From assembly GCA_015064505.1 (NCBI GenBank), contig SVSB01000011.1, forward strand, positions 1 to 57,467: DNA of 57,467 nt. Reading direction: 5' to 3'. Position numbers and translations under genes: made by a program. Each line of letters starts with the position of its first letter. The first letter of the stretch is position 1. Shown here one piece after another: positions 37,942-47,726 of the stretch. The stretch comes from Oscillospiraceae bacterium (GTDB lineage Bacteria > Bacillota > Clostridia > Oscillospirales > CAG-272). The notes under the pieces are model-generated. The model saw nothing but the letters and a program-made list of their open reading frames with translations. It was not told the origin of the DNA and ran no database searches.

Positions 37942-38652
37942 ATGTTTAAGCAATTGTTAAAAAGACTGGTATTCCCTCATTCTTATTCCGGTGAGGCATA
38001 TAAGAATTGGCTTCGCAAGTGCGGGGTGGAGATCGGTGAACACACGGAGGTATTTTCCCCTAACCACACGATGATCGACGTGAACAGAAAATACATATTG
38101 ACCATTGGCGATTATTGCAAGATAACAAGCGGTGTTACCATATTAACACACGATTACAGCAGAAGTATTCCTGCCAGAGTTTACGGCGAATACGTTGGCG
38201 GTGCTTTGCCCGTAAAGATTGGCGATAACGTTTTTATCGGTCAGAACGCCACTATCTTGATGGGAACGACTATCGGGAATAATTGTATAGTGGGAGCAGG
38301 CGCCGTGGTAAAAGGAACTTTCCCTGATAACGTTGTTATCGCGGGAAATCCCGCAAGAGTAGTGTGCACCTTGGAGGAGTTTTACAACAAATCCAAGCAG
38401 AGAGTTGCGGATGATGCAAAAAGATGCGCATTGGCTATTTACGAACGCACGGGCAGGAGACCTACTGTTGAGGAAATGTGCGACTCGTATATTGAATTGT
38501 ATATGCCTCACACGAAGGAAACGATAGACGCTTATCCCGGTATGTTTGTACGCGCTGCTGATGATGCAGACAGAATAGTTAATGATTTTTTGAATTCAAA
38601 GCCTACTTTTGAAAGCTTTGAGGCATTTTTGGAATATTGCGGTATCCAATAA
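37942..38652 (+). CDS. Left-handed beta-helix acyltransferase
   Basis: 236 residues. Hexapeptide repeats (IGDNVFIGQNATILMG, IGNNCIVGAGAVV) and the closing GNPARVV match maltose/colanic-acid O-acetyltransferase-type enzymes; ILTHDYS holds the likely catalytic His. About 75 further C-terminal residues, mostly helical, extend past the usual end. Likely O-acetylates a sugar of the repeat unit. Upstream, 37844-37941 has no gene or clear promoter. Confidence 0.88.
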   Translation: MFKQLLKRLVFPHSYSGEAYKNWLRKCGVEIGEHTEVFSPNHTMIDVNRKYILTIGDYCKITSGVTILTHDYSRSIPARVYGEYVGGALPVKIGDNVFIGQNATILMGTTIGNNCIVGAGAVVKGTFPDNVVIAGNPARVVCTLEEFYNKSKQRVADDAKRCALAIYERTGRRPTVEEMCDSYIELYMPHTKETIDAYPGMFVRAADDADRIVNDFLNSKPTFESFEAFLEYCGIQ

Positions 38653-38674
38653 CTGATTTTTGTAAGGTAGCCGT

Positions 38675-39829
38675 ATGAATATGGATAGATTATTGAACGT
38701 GTTCTTTTTGATTTTGCGTTCTGCCGTGTGCGGCTATGAGCTTACGGCGGCGGAAAAAGAGACGGTGCGCGGTGCGGACATAGAAAAGCTTAAGGAGCTT
38801 GCCTCCGCCCACGACATTGCCCACCTGGTTGCCTACGGACTTGACCGCAGCGGCCTTGGGGGAGCAGATGATAAAAATGAAATATTCAAGGCCGCGTACA
38901 GATACGAGCAGTTAAACTATGAGCTTCAGTGCGTGTGCAAGACCCTTGAAGCCGCAGGGATACCCTTTATGCCGCTGAAGGGCTCCGTTATCCGCGAGCT
39001 TTATCCCGAGCCGTGGATGAGAAGCTCAGGCGATATCGACGTGCTGGTAAAGGAAGCGGATCTTGAAAAGGGAATTGCGGTGCTTACTGAAAAGCTTGGC
39101 TACAAAGAGGGCGGCAGATGGACCCACGACGTTTCCCTGTACAGTCCGTCGGGCGTGCATATTGAGCTGCACTTCGACCTTGTGGAGGATAGTTATGCGC
39201 AGGCATCCCGCGAAGTGCTTGCGGGGGTTTGGGACTGCGCACTTTCCGCAAACGAGGGCGGCTATCGCAAGCTGATGACCGACGAGACCTTCTATCTCTA
39301 CCACCTGGCTCATATGGCAAAGCACTTTGAGCACGGCGGCTGCGGCATACGTCCCTTTATCGATATGTGGATACTTGAAAACCGCGTTGAGCACAGCAAC
39401 GAGAAGAGGGATTCCCTTTTGAAAAAAGCCGGGCTGCTGAAATTTGCCAACTCCTGCCGCAAGCTTTCCGAATATTGGCTCTGTGGAGCAGAGGCGGACG
39501 GCATTACCTTGCAAATGGCAGATTACATATTGCGCGGCGGCGTTTACGGAACTCTTGAAAACGGCTTTGCGGCACAAAAGGGAAAGAAGGGCGGCAAGCT
39601 CGGATACGTGATCTCAAGGGCTTTCCCGCCGCTTTCGGCAATGTCTCCCAGATTTCCCAAGCTGAAAAAATACCCCTTTTTGTTGCCGTTCTTCTGGATC
39701 TACCGTATGTTTTTGATGGTGAAAACGGGTAGAATGAAGACCACTGCAAACGAATTAAAGCTTGCATCCGCCGTATCGGGGGATGCGGCAAGCGAGGCGG
39801 AATTATTCATCAGAGAGATCGGACTTTGA
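38675..39829 (+). CDS. Nucleotidyltransferase-fold protein (NTP_transf_5 type)
   Basis: 384 residues. The family block is MPLKGSVIRELYPEPWMRSS followed by GDIDVLV, where the two Asp residues form the metal site of a polymerase-beta-like nucleotidyltransferase. Later HIELHFDLVE and FLYHLAHMAKHFEHGG-type helical regions are also typical. Members occur in polysaccharide and in RiPP (lasso peptide) loci. No peptide precursor or lasso enzymes are nearby, so a glycan- or lipid-linked role is favoured. Followed 14 bases later by the glycosidase-like gene. Confidence 0.82.
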   Translation: MNMDRLLNVFFLILRSAVCGYELTAAEKETVRGADIEKLKELASAHDIAHLVAYGLDRSGLGGADDKNEIFKAAYRYEQLNYELQCVCKTLEAAGIPFMPLKGSVIRELYPEPWMRSSGDIDVLVKEADLEKGIAVLTEKLGYKEGGRWTHDVSLYSPSGVHIELHFDLVEDSYAQASREVLAGVWDCALSANEGGYRKLMTDETFYLYHLAHMAKHFEHGGCGIRPFIDMWILENRVEHSNEKRDSLLKKAGLLKFANSCRKLSEYWLCGAEADGITLQMADYILRGGVYGTLENGFAAQKGKKGGKLGYVISRAFPPLSAMSPRFPKLKKYPFLLPFFWIYRMFLMVKTGRMKTTANELKLASAVSGDAASEAELFIREIGL

Positions 39830-39843
39830 AAAGGAGACTTAAT

Positions 39844-41835
39844 ATGAGTGCAGAAATAGTAAAAAAAGCGGATAGCTACGCCGTTGAAGTAGACGGCGTT
39901 GCCGTGGCTTGCGTCGTTCCCGTAAAGGGAGCGGAGGATAGCTTTGCCCGTCTTTCGGATGCCGCCTTTTTGTGGACCCGCAAGGTAAGCGAGCCTCTCG
40001 TGAATATGCGAATGGAGCTTACCACCTGCGCCCTTCCTACCTTTACGATGGTTCCCTCCGTCAGCTACAACGGCAACGGATGGGGAAGTACGCCCGAATA
40101 CGTCGGTGACCGCGCAGAGGACGGCACGCCCTGGTCCTTTGCGTGGCACAGAGTTACCATACCCTCCTGCACCTTCTCCGCAACGCCCCTCGGCTCCGTT
40201 GCTCTTATGGCAGAGGCGGGAGAGGACACTGCTTGCTCCCTATACCGTGAGGGAGATGCGGAAAAGCACGTGGTCATATATCCTGAGGAGGAAAAGCCAA
40301 AGACCTTGCAACGCCATTTCTGGGGAGATGCGTATCAGGGAGAGGGAAGACCCCGCAGGTCGTTTACTGCGATAATCCTTGCGTATCCCTATGAGGATAA
40401 GCCTATCCGCTACGACGGTCTTCTTGATTTTGCGTGGCGCTATTACGGTCACGCTCTTGACGTGCCTATGCAGCCGGAGCGCATCTACGAGCTTGGAATT
40501 ACCTATACCCGTTATCTGTATCAGAAGATGCAGGACGGCTTCAGCGGCTTTGTAAGCGGTACCCAGTGGTTTCGCGGTAACTGGACCTATCAGAAGAATA
40601 ACGGTCGTTTCGGCTTAAGCTGGGTGGGTCAGTCCGCATCCATGGCAAACGCAATGATATACCATTATCTGCAGACGGGGGATAAGGAAGCCCTTGAGAT
40701 GGGTATCGGCGCTCACGACGCCTGGCTCAAATACGGCAAGCGCGAGTGCGGTCTGCTTGATGCTACGATAGACTACGGTGATTGGCGCAAAAAGGTATAT
40801 CCCCCCGATTACGAGCCCGATCCCTGGCAGCTGGGGGAAGCACAGTACGAGGACCATAAGGGGTACGGCAAGGCAAAATTCCGCCGTGATGAAAACGGAG
40901 TAGTTCAGCTGCAGATCGACGCCTGCAACAGCGGCGGCGGTGCGGAGAATTATTTTGAAGCGTACGACCTTGCAAAGAAGGCGGGGATAGACAAGCCCGA
41001 ATATCTTGACGCCGCGTACGGCATTCTTGATTTTGCCATTACTCAGCAAAACGAGGAGGGAAGATACGCAAAGAATTGGAGAGCGGACGGAACCGTTATT
41101 TCCGCAAAGGGAACTATCGGTTGCTTCCTTATCCTTCCCATGCTTCAGGCGTATCAGCGCTCAGGGGATAAGAAGTACTACGATTCCGCCGTTCGTGCCT
41201 TTGATTACTATTACGGATCTTTGGAGCGCGACGGATTTACCACTGCAGGCGCCCTTGATACTTATTGCATAGATAAGGAGTCCGCAAGTCCTCTGCTTCG
41301 TGATTCTCTCGCGCTTTACGATATGACGGGGGATAAAAAGTATATCACCGCCTCCGAGAACATCGCCCATTACCTCTCAACCTGGCTTATGCATTACACC
41401 ATAGAATATCCAAAGGATTCCGTGCTCGGCAAGATGGGCTACGATACCTTCGGTTCTACCTCCGTAAGCACTGCCCATCAGGCACTTGATCAGTACGCCC
41501 TCCGCGACGTAATATCCTTCCTGCATCTTTCCGAGATAACGGGCAAGAAGCAGTGGCGCGAAAAAGCGCTTGTCTTCTACGCAAACGCAAGCCAGTGCAT
41601 CTCCGACGGAACCATGTACGTAAACGGCAGAGTACGCCCCGCAGGCAGTCAGGACGAGGCAATATTCCATACCCGCTGGGGACGCCACGGCGTTCCGCCC
41701 TTTATGCCCTCTCAGTGGCTTCCCGCCTGGCCCACCGCCTTCCGCCTGGAGATACTCCGCTGGTACGAGGGAAAGTGGGACGTTTTCCGCCACGGCATCG
41801 ACGGCATAGATGGAGCTATAGCTCATATAAAGTAA
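39844..41835 (+). CDS. Glycoside-hydrolase-like protein (alpha/alpha barrel)
   Basis: 663 residues from MSAEIVKKAD, with AAGGAGA before the ATG. No signal peptide, so cytoplasmic. About 200 N-terminal residues look like a beta-sandwich; the rest repeats helix pairs of the six-hairpin glycosidase type, with aromatic- and acid-rich turns such as FSGFVSGTQWFRGNW, DATIDYGDWRK, DACNSGGGAENYFEAYD and GSTSVSTAHQALDQYALRD. This resembles uncharacterised (alpha/alpha)6 families related to GH127/GH88-like folds, but no family number can be given by eye. Last gene of the polysaccharide run, so it may trim or recycle repeat units. Confidence 0.7.
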   Translation: MSAEIVKKADSYAVEVDGVAVACVVPVKGAEDSFARLSDAAFLWTRKVSEPLVNMRMELTTCALPTFTMVPSVSYNGNGWGSTPEYVGDRAEDGTPWSFAWHRVTIPSCTFSATPLGSVALMAEAGEDTACSLYREGDAEKHVVIYPEEEKPKTLQRHFWGDAYQGEGRPRRSFTAIILAYPYEDKPIRYDGLLDFAWRYYGHALDVPMQPERIYELGITYTRYLYQKMQDGFSGFVSGTQWFRGNWTYQKNNGRFGLSWVGQSASMANAMIYHYLQTGDKEALEMGIGAHDAWLKYGKRECGLLDATIDYGDWRKKVYPPDYEPDPWQLGEAQYEDHKGYGKAKFRRDENGVVQLQIDACNSGGGAENYFEAYDLAKKAGIDKPEYLDAAYGILDFAITQQNEEGRYAKNWRADGTVISAKGTIGCFLILPMLQAYQRSGDKKYYDSAVRAFDYYYGSLERDGFTTAGALDTYCIDKESASPLLRDSLALYDMTGDKKYITASENIAHYLSTWLMHYTIEYPKDSVLGKMGYDTFGSTSVSTAHQALDQYALRDVISFLHLSEITGKKQWREKALVFYANASQCISDGTMYVNGRVRPAGSQDEAIFHTRWGRHGVPPFMPSQWLPAWPTAFRLEILRWYEGKWDVFRHGIDGIDGAIAHIK

Positions 41836-41844
41836 CGAACAGAA

Positions 41845-41884
41845 CCGCAGTTCCCTTGTAAGATCATGGGAACTGCGGCGTTTT
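41845..41884 (+). terminator. Terminator closing the exopolysaccharide locus
   Basis: A perfect 11-bp stem (CCGCAGTTCCC with its complement), 12-base loop, then CGTTTTGCTT. Confidence 0.8.
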
Positions 41885-41910
41885 GCTTCGTTATCTAAAC
41901 TGACAGTTGC

Positions 41911-41939
41911 TTGATTTGATATACTGCTTTTGATATAAT
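41911..41939 (+). promoter_or_regulatory. Promoter of the ABC exporter pair
   Basis: TTGATT (41911-41916), 17 bases, TATAAT (41934-41939), 33 bases before the start. Confidence 0.75.
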
Positions 41940-41971
41940 TATTTTGTTATCTGAAAAACGGAGGTGATAAA

Positions 41972-43783
41972 ATGCGCGAAAAGCTTGATTCTGCGGTTTT
42001 TGCATTCAAAACAGCTTGGAGGATAAATAAAAAGGTCTTCCTTGCGTGGCTTACCGCAAGCATCGTTCTGTCCGTATTGCCCGCGATAGTGCTCGTGCTT
42101 AACCGCAACGTAATATCCGTGCTTTCCGTCTTCCTTGCAACGGGAAAGGGAGAATTTTCGGATATTGCGGGAAGCATACTGCTTCTCGGACTCTTTATAG
42201 CAGTAAACGGCTTTTCTGCCCGTGTCAATCAGGATCTTATCTACATGATGATGTACGATACTTATTACTACGGGATGGGCGAGGAGTTTATGAATAAGCG
42301 GCAGAAGGTGAGCCGCGAATACCTCCTTGATAAAGCAGTGCGCGACGAGATGCAATCCACTTCTATGAAGTACTCCACCCTTAATTCCTTTATGACGGGA
42401 CTTGTGGCGCTCTCGGGTCAGATAATATCCTCCGTTTCCTTGCTTGCGGTCGCGGCGTCGGTTTCTTACGTAATATGCGGTATTGCCGCCGCATATATGA
42501 TCTTTATCGTCATATACAATATCCGTTGCTCGGATAAGATGCACGAAAAGTATGAGATATACGACAGAGCCCGCGCACGCGCAAATTACTATCAGACCAT
42601 GCCGAAGAACCCCGGTCTTGCCAAGGAGGTTCGCATATACGAATCCAAGGACGATATTATAAAGCAGTGGCGAGCCGCTTATTCCTATATTGAAGAACAC
42701 GATAAAAAGCGTTCAAGGCAAAAGTCGGTACAGCCGTTCGTTGCGGGGCTCGTTTTCTATTTGTGTATGGCGGCGTTGATACTTTATTCTATCTTTGCCG
42801 TGGCAAAGGGAAAAATGACTGCGGACGTTTTCCTGATGGTATACTCTCTTGCGGGAAGTCTTTCGGGCGCAATATCCGGTATGTCCAAAAGCATCGGAGA
42901 AATATCCTGGGCGCTTTTTGAGCTTTCGCGCCAGCGCAGACTTCTGTTTTCCGCCCCCGAAAGAAAGGATGCGGAAGATCCCCGCGAGCTTGATCCCGAA
43001 TGCGATACCGTATATGAATTCAAGAACGTGACCTTCGGTTACGATCCGCAAAAGCCGGTGCTTAAGGATATCAGCTTCAAAATAAAGAAAGGCGAAAATA
43101 TTGCCCTTGTGGGATATAACGGCAGCGGAAAGACGACCCTTACGAATCTTATGCTTGACAGCTACCGTCCGCAAACGGGCGAGGTGCTGTTTTACGGTCA
43201 TCCCATAAAGGAATACCGATACGACGACGTGAAAAAGCAGATCGGCGTGTTCTTTCAGCAGTGCTTTATTTTCCACTCCAGCCTGCGTGATAACGTCGGG
43301 TACGGCTGTGTGGAGGAAATAGACAACGAGGAGCGCATAAGAGAGGCGATACGTGCGGGTGGTGCGGAAAAGGTAGTAAGCCGTCTGCACAGCGGAATAG
43401 ATACCTGGCTCCACCGCCATATCCGGCCCGACGGAGTTGCTCTTTCGGGAGGAGAAGCACAGCGCGTTTGCATATCCCGTACCCACATGAGCGCGGCGCC
43501 CATAATGATCTTTGACGAGCCCGCCGCCGCTCTTGACCCCATTGCGGAGATGGAGCAATTTGAGGAAATAAAGAAGAAGATAGACGGCAGAACGTCCGTG
43601 CTTATCTCGCATCGGGTGGGGTTTGCACGTCTTGCAGACAGAATTCTCGTTATGGACGGAGGCAGACTCGTTGAGGACGGAACTCACGAGGAGCTGATGC
43701 AAAAGGACGGAGTCTATGCCCGTTTCTTCCGTGAACAGGCAAAATGGTATGAGAAGGAGGGAGTAGAGGATGAAAAAGAGTAA
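41972..43783 (+). CDS. ABC exporter half-transporter, subunit 1
   Basis: 603 residues. An N-terminal membrane domain of about six helices (to about 320) is fused to an ATPase: Walker A VGYNGSGKTT, signature LSGGEAQR, Walker B IMIFDEPAAALDP, and the His switch in LISHRVG. Both ATP-site motifs are near consensus. It overlaps the next gene by 14 bases; the two likely form a heterodimer exporting a peptide, lipid or drug. Substrate unknown. Confidence 0.92.
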   Translation: MREKLDSAVFAFKTAWRINKKVFLAWLTASIVLSVLPAIVLVLNRNVISVLSVFLATGKGEFSDIAGSILLLGLFIAVNGFSARVNQDLIYMMMYDTYYYGMGEEFMNKRQKVSREYLLDKAVRDEMQSTSMKYSTLNSFMTGLVALSGQIISSVSLLAVAASVSYVICGIAAAYMIFIVIYNIRCSDKMHEKYEIYDRARARANYYQTMPKNPGLAKEVRIYESKDDIIKQWRAAYSYIEEHDKKRSRQKSVQPFVAGLVFYLCMAALILYSIFAVAKGKMTADVFLMVYSLAGSLSGAISGMSKSIGEISWALFELSRQRRLLFSAPERKDAEDPRELDPECDTVYEFKNVTFGYDPQKPVLKDISFKIKKGENIALVGYNGSGKTTLTNLMLDSYRPQTGEVLFYGHPIKEYRYDDVKKQIGVFFQQCFIFHSSLRDNVGYGCVEEIDNEERIREAIRAGGAEKVVSRLHSGIDTWLHRHIRPDGVALSGGEAQRVCISRTHMSAAPIMIFDEPAAALDPIAEMEQFEEIKKKIDGRTSVLISHRVGFARLADRILVMDGGRLVEDGTHEELMQKDGVYARFFREQAKWYEKEGVEDEKE

Positions 43784-45659
43784 GTCGCCAAAGCTTGTTT
43801 TCTCTCATGACCTGCACGTAATACGGGAAGAAAGAGAAAAGCTTTCTCTGAAGGAAAATCTCCGCGTTATACGCAAGGCGCTTGCGGTCAGCCTTAAAAC
43901 AAAAACTCCTCTTTCCTTGATCGTTGCCCTGCTTGGCTTTGCCTTTGCTTTCGTTCCCGCGCTGATTTCCTCGGTGTTAAGGCTTTTTACCGACGAGATA
44001 CAAACAATGGCTACGGGCGGCGAATACGAGATGCCCCGCGTGCTGTGGCTTTTCGGCGCGCTGATACTTCTTCATATCGTTCAGGTGTGCTTCGGAGTTA
44101 TCTCCGATTACAGCAGAGGCTGTGACAGCATACGCACACAAAAATATCTTAACGAGCACATCGTTGACGTGACCTGCGATATCAAGTATCAGTACATAGA
44201 AAATCAAAGCGAATTTGCGCAAAAGGTGCATTTTGCAACCACTTATGCAGGCAACCGCGTTGCGGGAAGCATACAGAGCATTATCGGATGGCTTCAGCTG
44301 CTCGTTACGTTTATCAGCATTCTCGTTCTGCTTTGGGGCGTTGCTCCGGTCCTTGCGATAATGCTTTTCGTTACGTCGATCCCTGCGGCAGTGCTTTCTT
44401 ATATCCAGAGGGACGAAACTTACGTGCAAAACGTAAAGTATATGATGGAGGGCGCGCTGGTTATCCATTATATGCAGATTCTCACAAGGCACAATCCCTT
44501 TAACGATATCTGTCATTTCCGTATTTTTGACTATCTGAAGTGCAAATTCCGCGAGCTGTGCGATGATTATACGGGAAAGAAAAATGCAGTTACCCGTAAG
44601 CACGTGTTGATAAACGGAGCAGCAGATCTTATCCGCAATCTTGTCTACGTTGCGGTGCTGCTTATTACAGCCGCAAGAATATATGAGGATCCTCTGTTGG
44701 GACTCGGTACATTTACTCTTACCATGTCCCTTGCAAAGCAGTTTCAGAATGCTACCTCCAATCTTTTGGTGCGCGGGGGGTTGTTTCTTTCCGATATTCC
44801 CTATATGCGCGACTTTTTCTCACTTGACGAGCTGGGAAAGGAAACAAGGGATACAGCCGCAGAGCCGCGGGAGGAGGGAAGCATAGAATTTGAAAACGTG
44901 GACTTCACGTATCCCGGAACGGAACGTCAGATACTTCATAACGTAAACGTTAAGATCAGGGATGGGGAGTGCGTTGCGATAGTCGGCGAAAACGGAAGCG
45001 GAAAATCCACATTTGTAAGCCTTCTTTGCGGTATGTATTCTCCTGATAACGGCAAGGTAAAGATCGGCGGATCCAACGTTGAGGAAAACGTGACTGCGGC
45101 AAGGCGAACGATCTCTGCGGTATTTCAGAACTTCGGTAAGTACGATGCAACTCTGCGCCACAATATCACGGTGTCCGACCCCGACAGAAAAGAGGAAAAC
45201 GAGGACGAGGTTCTTTGGAAGCTTTGCGAGCTTACGGGCTTTGCGGAGTGCGTAAAGGAGCAGAATAACGGCTTTGACGAGGAGATAGGTAATTTTGCAC
45301 AGAAGGGAAACGATCTTTCGGGCGGTCAATGGCAAAAGCTTGCCCTTACCCGAGCGCTGTGGCGTAACAAGGCTCGTATAATGGTGCTGGACGAGCCAAC
45401 AGCGGCACTTGACCCAATAGCCGAGGCGGATATATACCGAAATTTCGCGAGCATAACCGGCGGCAGAACCACGGTAATGGTCTCCCACCGTCTTGGAATC
45501 ACGAGTATAGTGGACAGGGTGCTTGTGTTCCGCGACGGCAAGATCGTGGAGGACGGAAGCCACGCGGAGCTGATGAAGAATAACGGTTATTATGCGGAAA
45601 TGTACCGCGCACAGGCAAAATGGTATATTGACACGGAGACGGGAGTTAACAACGGGTAG
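43770..45659 (+). CDS. ABC exporter half-transporter, subunit 2
   Basis: 629 residues with an extra charged N-terminus, six membrane helices and an ATPase: GENGSGKST, LSGGQWQK, IMVLDEPTAALDP and MVSHRLG. The start overlaps its partner by 14 bases. Both nucleotide-binding domains look catalytically competent, unlike many heterodimers with one degenerate site. Confidence 0.92.
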   Translation: MKKSKSPKLVFSHDLHVIREEREKLSLKENLRVIRKALAVSLKTKTPLSLIVALLGFAFAFVPALISSVLRLFTDEIQTMATGGEYEMPRVLWLFGALILLHIVQVCFGVISDYSRGCDSIRTQKYLNEHIVDVTCDIKYQYIENQSEFAQKVHFATTYAGNRVAGSIQSIIGWLQLLVTFISILVLLWGVAPVLAIMLFVTSIPAAVLSYIQRDETYVQNVKYMMEGALVIHYMQILTRHNPFNDICHFRIFDYLKCKFRELCDDYTGKKNAVTRKHVLINGAADLIRNLVYVAVLLITAARIYEDPLLGLGTFTLTMSLAKQFQNATSNLLVRGGLFLSDIPYMRDFFSLDELGKETRDTAAEPREEGSIEFENVDFTYPGTERQILHNVNVKIRDGECVAIVGENGSGKSTFVSLLCGMYSPDNGKVKIGGSNVEENVTAARRTISAVFQNFGKYDATLRHNITVSDPDRKEENEDEVLWKLCELTGFAECVKEQNNGFDEEIGNFAQKGNDLSGGQWQKLALTRALWRNKARIMVLDEPTAALDPIAEADIYRNFASITGGRTTVMVSHRLGITSIVDRVLVFRDGKIVEDGSHAELMKNNGYYAEMYRAQAKWYIDTETGVNNG

Positions 45660-45698
45660 GTGCTTTGTGTGCCGTGTTACAGCACGTCGATCCTGATA

Positions 45699-45727
45699 TT
45701 GACTTCAATGCCGATTTGTGTTATTAT
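45699..45727 (+). promoter_or_regulatory. Promoter for the SGNH lipoprotein
   Basis: TTGACT (45699-45704), 17 bases, TATTAT (45722-45727), 31 bases before the GTG start. Confidence 0.75.
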
Positions 45728-45758
45728 CAAGCCAAATAAGGATGCTTGGAGGAATGAA

Positions 45759-47450
45759 GTGAAAAGATCATTCTGTATTCTTCTTGCGCTTGTTACGGTG
45801 CTTTTGCTTATTACCGGTTGTGCAGGAAATCAGCCGATGGCAGACGGTATTGCCGAAACTACCGATAAAACCGAAACATCGCTCACCACGGAGGGCGCAG
45901 ATGGGACCGAAGGTTCTGAAAGCGTTGCCGTAACTGAAGCGCCGGGGCCTTCCTTTTCGGCACCGTTACCGAAGGATAAAACTTATTCCGTTTTATTTAT
46001 AGGCAACAGCTATACCAAAAACAACAGCATGCCCACAGAAATATTCCTGCCCTTTGCAAGAGCCGCAGGTTATAAAGTTCAGGTGTCCACGGTTTTGAAC
46101 GGCGGGCATACCTTGCTTGGCTTCGCCAATAAAAGCGATACCTTCGGCGCGCAGGTCGCGGCAAGGCTTGGCCCGTCAAACTACGGAAAATACGATTACG
46201 TCGTTATTCAGGAGCAAAGCCTTCGCCCGGTAACCGAGGTGGGGAAGTTTTATGACGGTGTGAGAGCTCTTACGGAGATGATACGGGCTGCGGGAGCAAC
46301 TCCCGTGCTTTACTCCACCTGGGGAAGAAAAACGGGATCTGCAGATCTTGCCGATCTTAATATGACCAACGAAAGCATGACTTGGGCACTTGCCGCGGCA
46401 AGTGAGGCTATCGGCAGAGAGCTTGACATTCCCGTGGCTTATACGGGCCTTGCCTTTTTTGATGTGTATACCAATTCCCGTTCAATAGAGCTCTATGCCT
46501 CCGATCTTTATCATCCCTCCGTTAGCGGCAGTTACCTTGCGGCGGCAACCATTTTCGCAAGAATTTTCGGAGTTGATCCTGTTGAAGTGGAGTACAACGC
46601 AAAGCTCTCTGCGGCTGAAGCAAAACTGCTTCGTGAGGCGGCAGGCAGGGCGGTGTTTGAAACGCCTTCCATACCTGAAGAGTATAAAATGAATTCCGAG
46701 GGAGTGGTCAGCATAACCGCTGATACCTCTATGATGAAAAATCTGAAAAAGCTCCCGGATGCACCGCTTATATCTGTGTTGAACGGAGGGAAATATCCAA
46801 ACGGCAAGAGCTTTAGTGGTATTCTCGGCACTAAAAACAAGATAGCGTCCGTACAGTATTCTGTGAAAGGACTGAGCGATGCGCAAAAGGCAGATATATC
46901 TGATATCGGGTACGGAGTTTCGGTTATAGGCGTTGAGCGAATGAACCCCGAATCAAAGGGTTATACCAAGGCGATAGAAAACCTTGTAAACGGACATTGG
47001 GGCTCAAGCATGATGGCCAATCTTATATTTGACGATGTTCTTTACGATGTTTACGGAAAACCATCGGAAAACGGAAAATACCGTGCCTTGATAACCTTGA
47101 ATTTCGGGCGCGAGTGTACTTTTAACGCTATTGGATTTGCCTCCGGCAACCTACAGGGCTTCCCGGGCACTGCAGACGTATACGTAAGTTCAAATGGCGT
47201 GGATTGGGTGATCGTTCCATCTGCCTGTTGGGATAGGGTAAACGGAGAGGAGATAGTTGCTTGCAGTGATTCAAAGTCTCTCGTTGATCCTTGGAACGGA
47301 AATACCACTGCCACCGTATGTCTTTTTGATATGGCGATGGTTGACGGTGTATACGTTAGAATAGGTGTTATAAACGGAAGAAACGATAAGACCACGATGT
47401 ACAATACCATAAATACGAGAGAAATCCTTGTTTTCGGAGAGTACAAATGA
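45759..47450 (+). CDS. SGNH/GDSL-hydrolase lipoprotein with F5/8C-like C-terminus
   Basis: 563 residues from GTG at 45759 (GGAGG six bases upstream). A lipoprotein signal ends in LITGC (C21), then a Thr/Glu/Ser-rich linker. The SGNH domain has VLFIGNSYTKNN (nucleophile S84), VVIQEQS and DLYHPSVSGSYLAA with the catalytic Asp and His. The last 150 residues (FGRECTFNAIGFASGN, ADVYVSSNGVDWVIVP, NTREILVFGEY) look like an F5/8 type C/CBM32 sugar-binding sandwich. It probably removes acyl or other ester groups from external glycans. Confidence 0.87.
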   Translation: MKRSFCILLALVTVLLLITGCAGNQPMADGIAETTDKTETSLTTEGADGTEGSESVAVTEAPGPSFSAPLPKDKTYSVLFIGNSYTKNNSMPTEIFLPFARAAGYKVQVSTVLNGGHTLLGFANKSDTFGAQVAARLGPSNYGKYDYVVIQEQSLRPVTEVGKFYDGVRALTEMIRAAGATPVLYSTWGRKTGSADLADLNMTNESMTWALAAASEAIGRELDIPVAYTGLAFFDVYTNSRSIELYASDLYHPSVSGSYLAAATIFARIFGVDPVEVEYNAKLSAAEAKLLREAAGRAVFETPSIPEEYKMNSEGVVSITADTSMMKNLKKLPDAPLISVLNGGKYPNGKSFSGILGTKNKIASVQYSVKGLSDAQKADISDIGYGVSVIGVERMNPESKGYTKAIENLVNGHWGSSMMANLIFDDVLYDVYGKPSENGKYRALITLNFGRECTFNAIGFASGNLQGFPGTADVYVSSNGVDWVIVPSACWDRVNGEEIVACSDSKSLVDPWNGNTTATVCLFDMAMVDGVYVRIGVINGRNDKTTMYNTINTREILVFGEYK

Positions 47451-47459
47451 TGATATGTT

Positions 47460-47494
47460 GCGGCGGTGCCGGAAAGCACCGCCGCTTTTTTTTT
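47460..47494 (+). terminator. Terminator after the SGNH lipoprotein
   Basis: GCGGCGGTGC-CGGAAA-GCACCGCCGC followed by nine T. Confidence 0.93.
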
Positions 47495-47507
47495 ACCGAA
47501 CGTTAAA

Positions 47508-47635
47508 CCTCCCTCTGACGAGGGAGGGGGACCACGTAGTGGTGGAAGGAGAGATTGCAAGAGATGTTTTTCTCGGATTTCTCCTTCCGTTAAAACCTTT
47601 GGTTTTGCCACCTCCCTCCGACGAGGGAGGTGGTC
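47508..47635. mobile_element. Gene-free small inverted-repeat element (MITE-like)
   Basis: Both ends carry the palindrome CCTCCCTC-N4-GAGGGAGG, followed inward by a variable hairpin (ACCAC-GTA-GTGGT left; AAAACC-TTT-GGTTTT right) and then GGAAGGAGA. The ends are inverted copies around a short unrelated middle. The plan matches the ends of the DUF559 element and the repeats at 57114 and 57260. Confidence 0.72.
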
Positions 47636-47671
47636 TTTTTTTCTCTTTCGTTCGGGTCTTTCCGATTTATA

Positions 47672-47700
47672 TTGACCCTATAATGAAAACGTGATAGAAT
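47672..47700 (+). promoter_or_regulatory. Promoter for the AAC(3)-family gene
   Basis: TTGACC (47672-47677), 17 bases, TAGAAT (47695-47700), 26 bases before the start. Confidence 0.65.
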
Positions 47701-47726
47701 AATAAAAAACTTTTTGGCGGTGGGAT

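Noticed and set aside
38675-45659. Lasso-peptide or other RiPP cluster, suggested by a nucleotidyltransferase-fold protein next to an ABC exporter
   Set aside because: No asparagine-synthetase-like cyclase, PqqD-like recognition domain, transglutaminase-like protease or precursor peptide was found, and the genes continue a polysaccharide locus.
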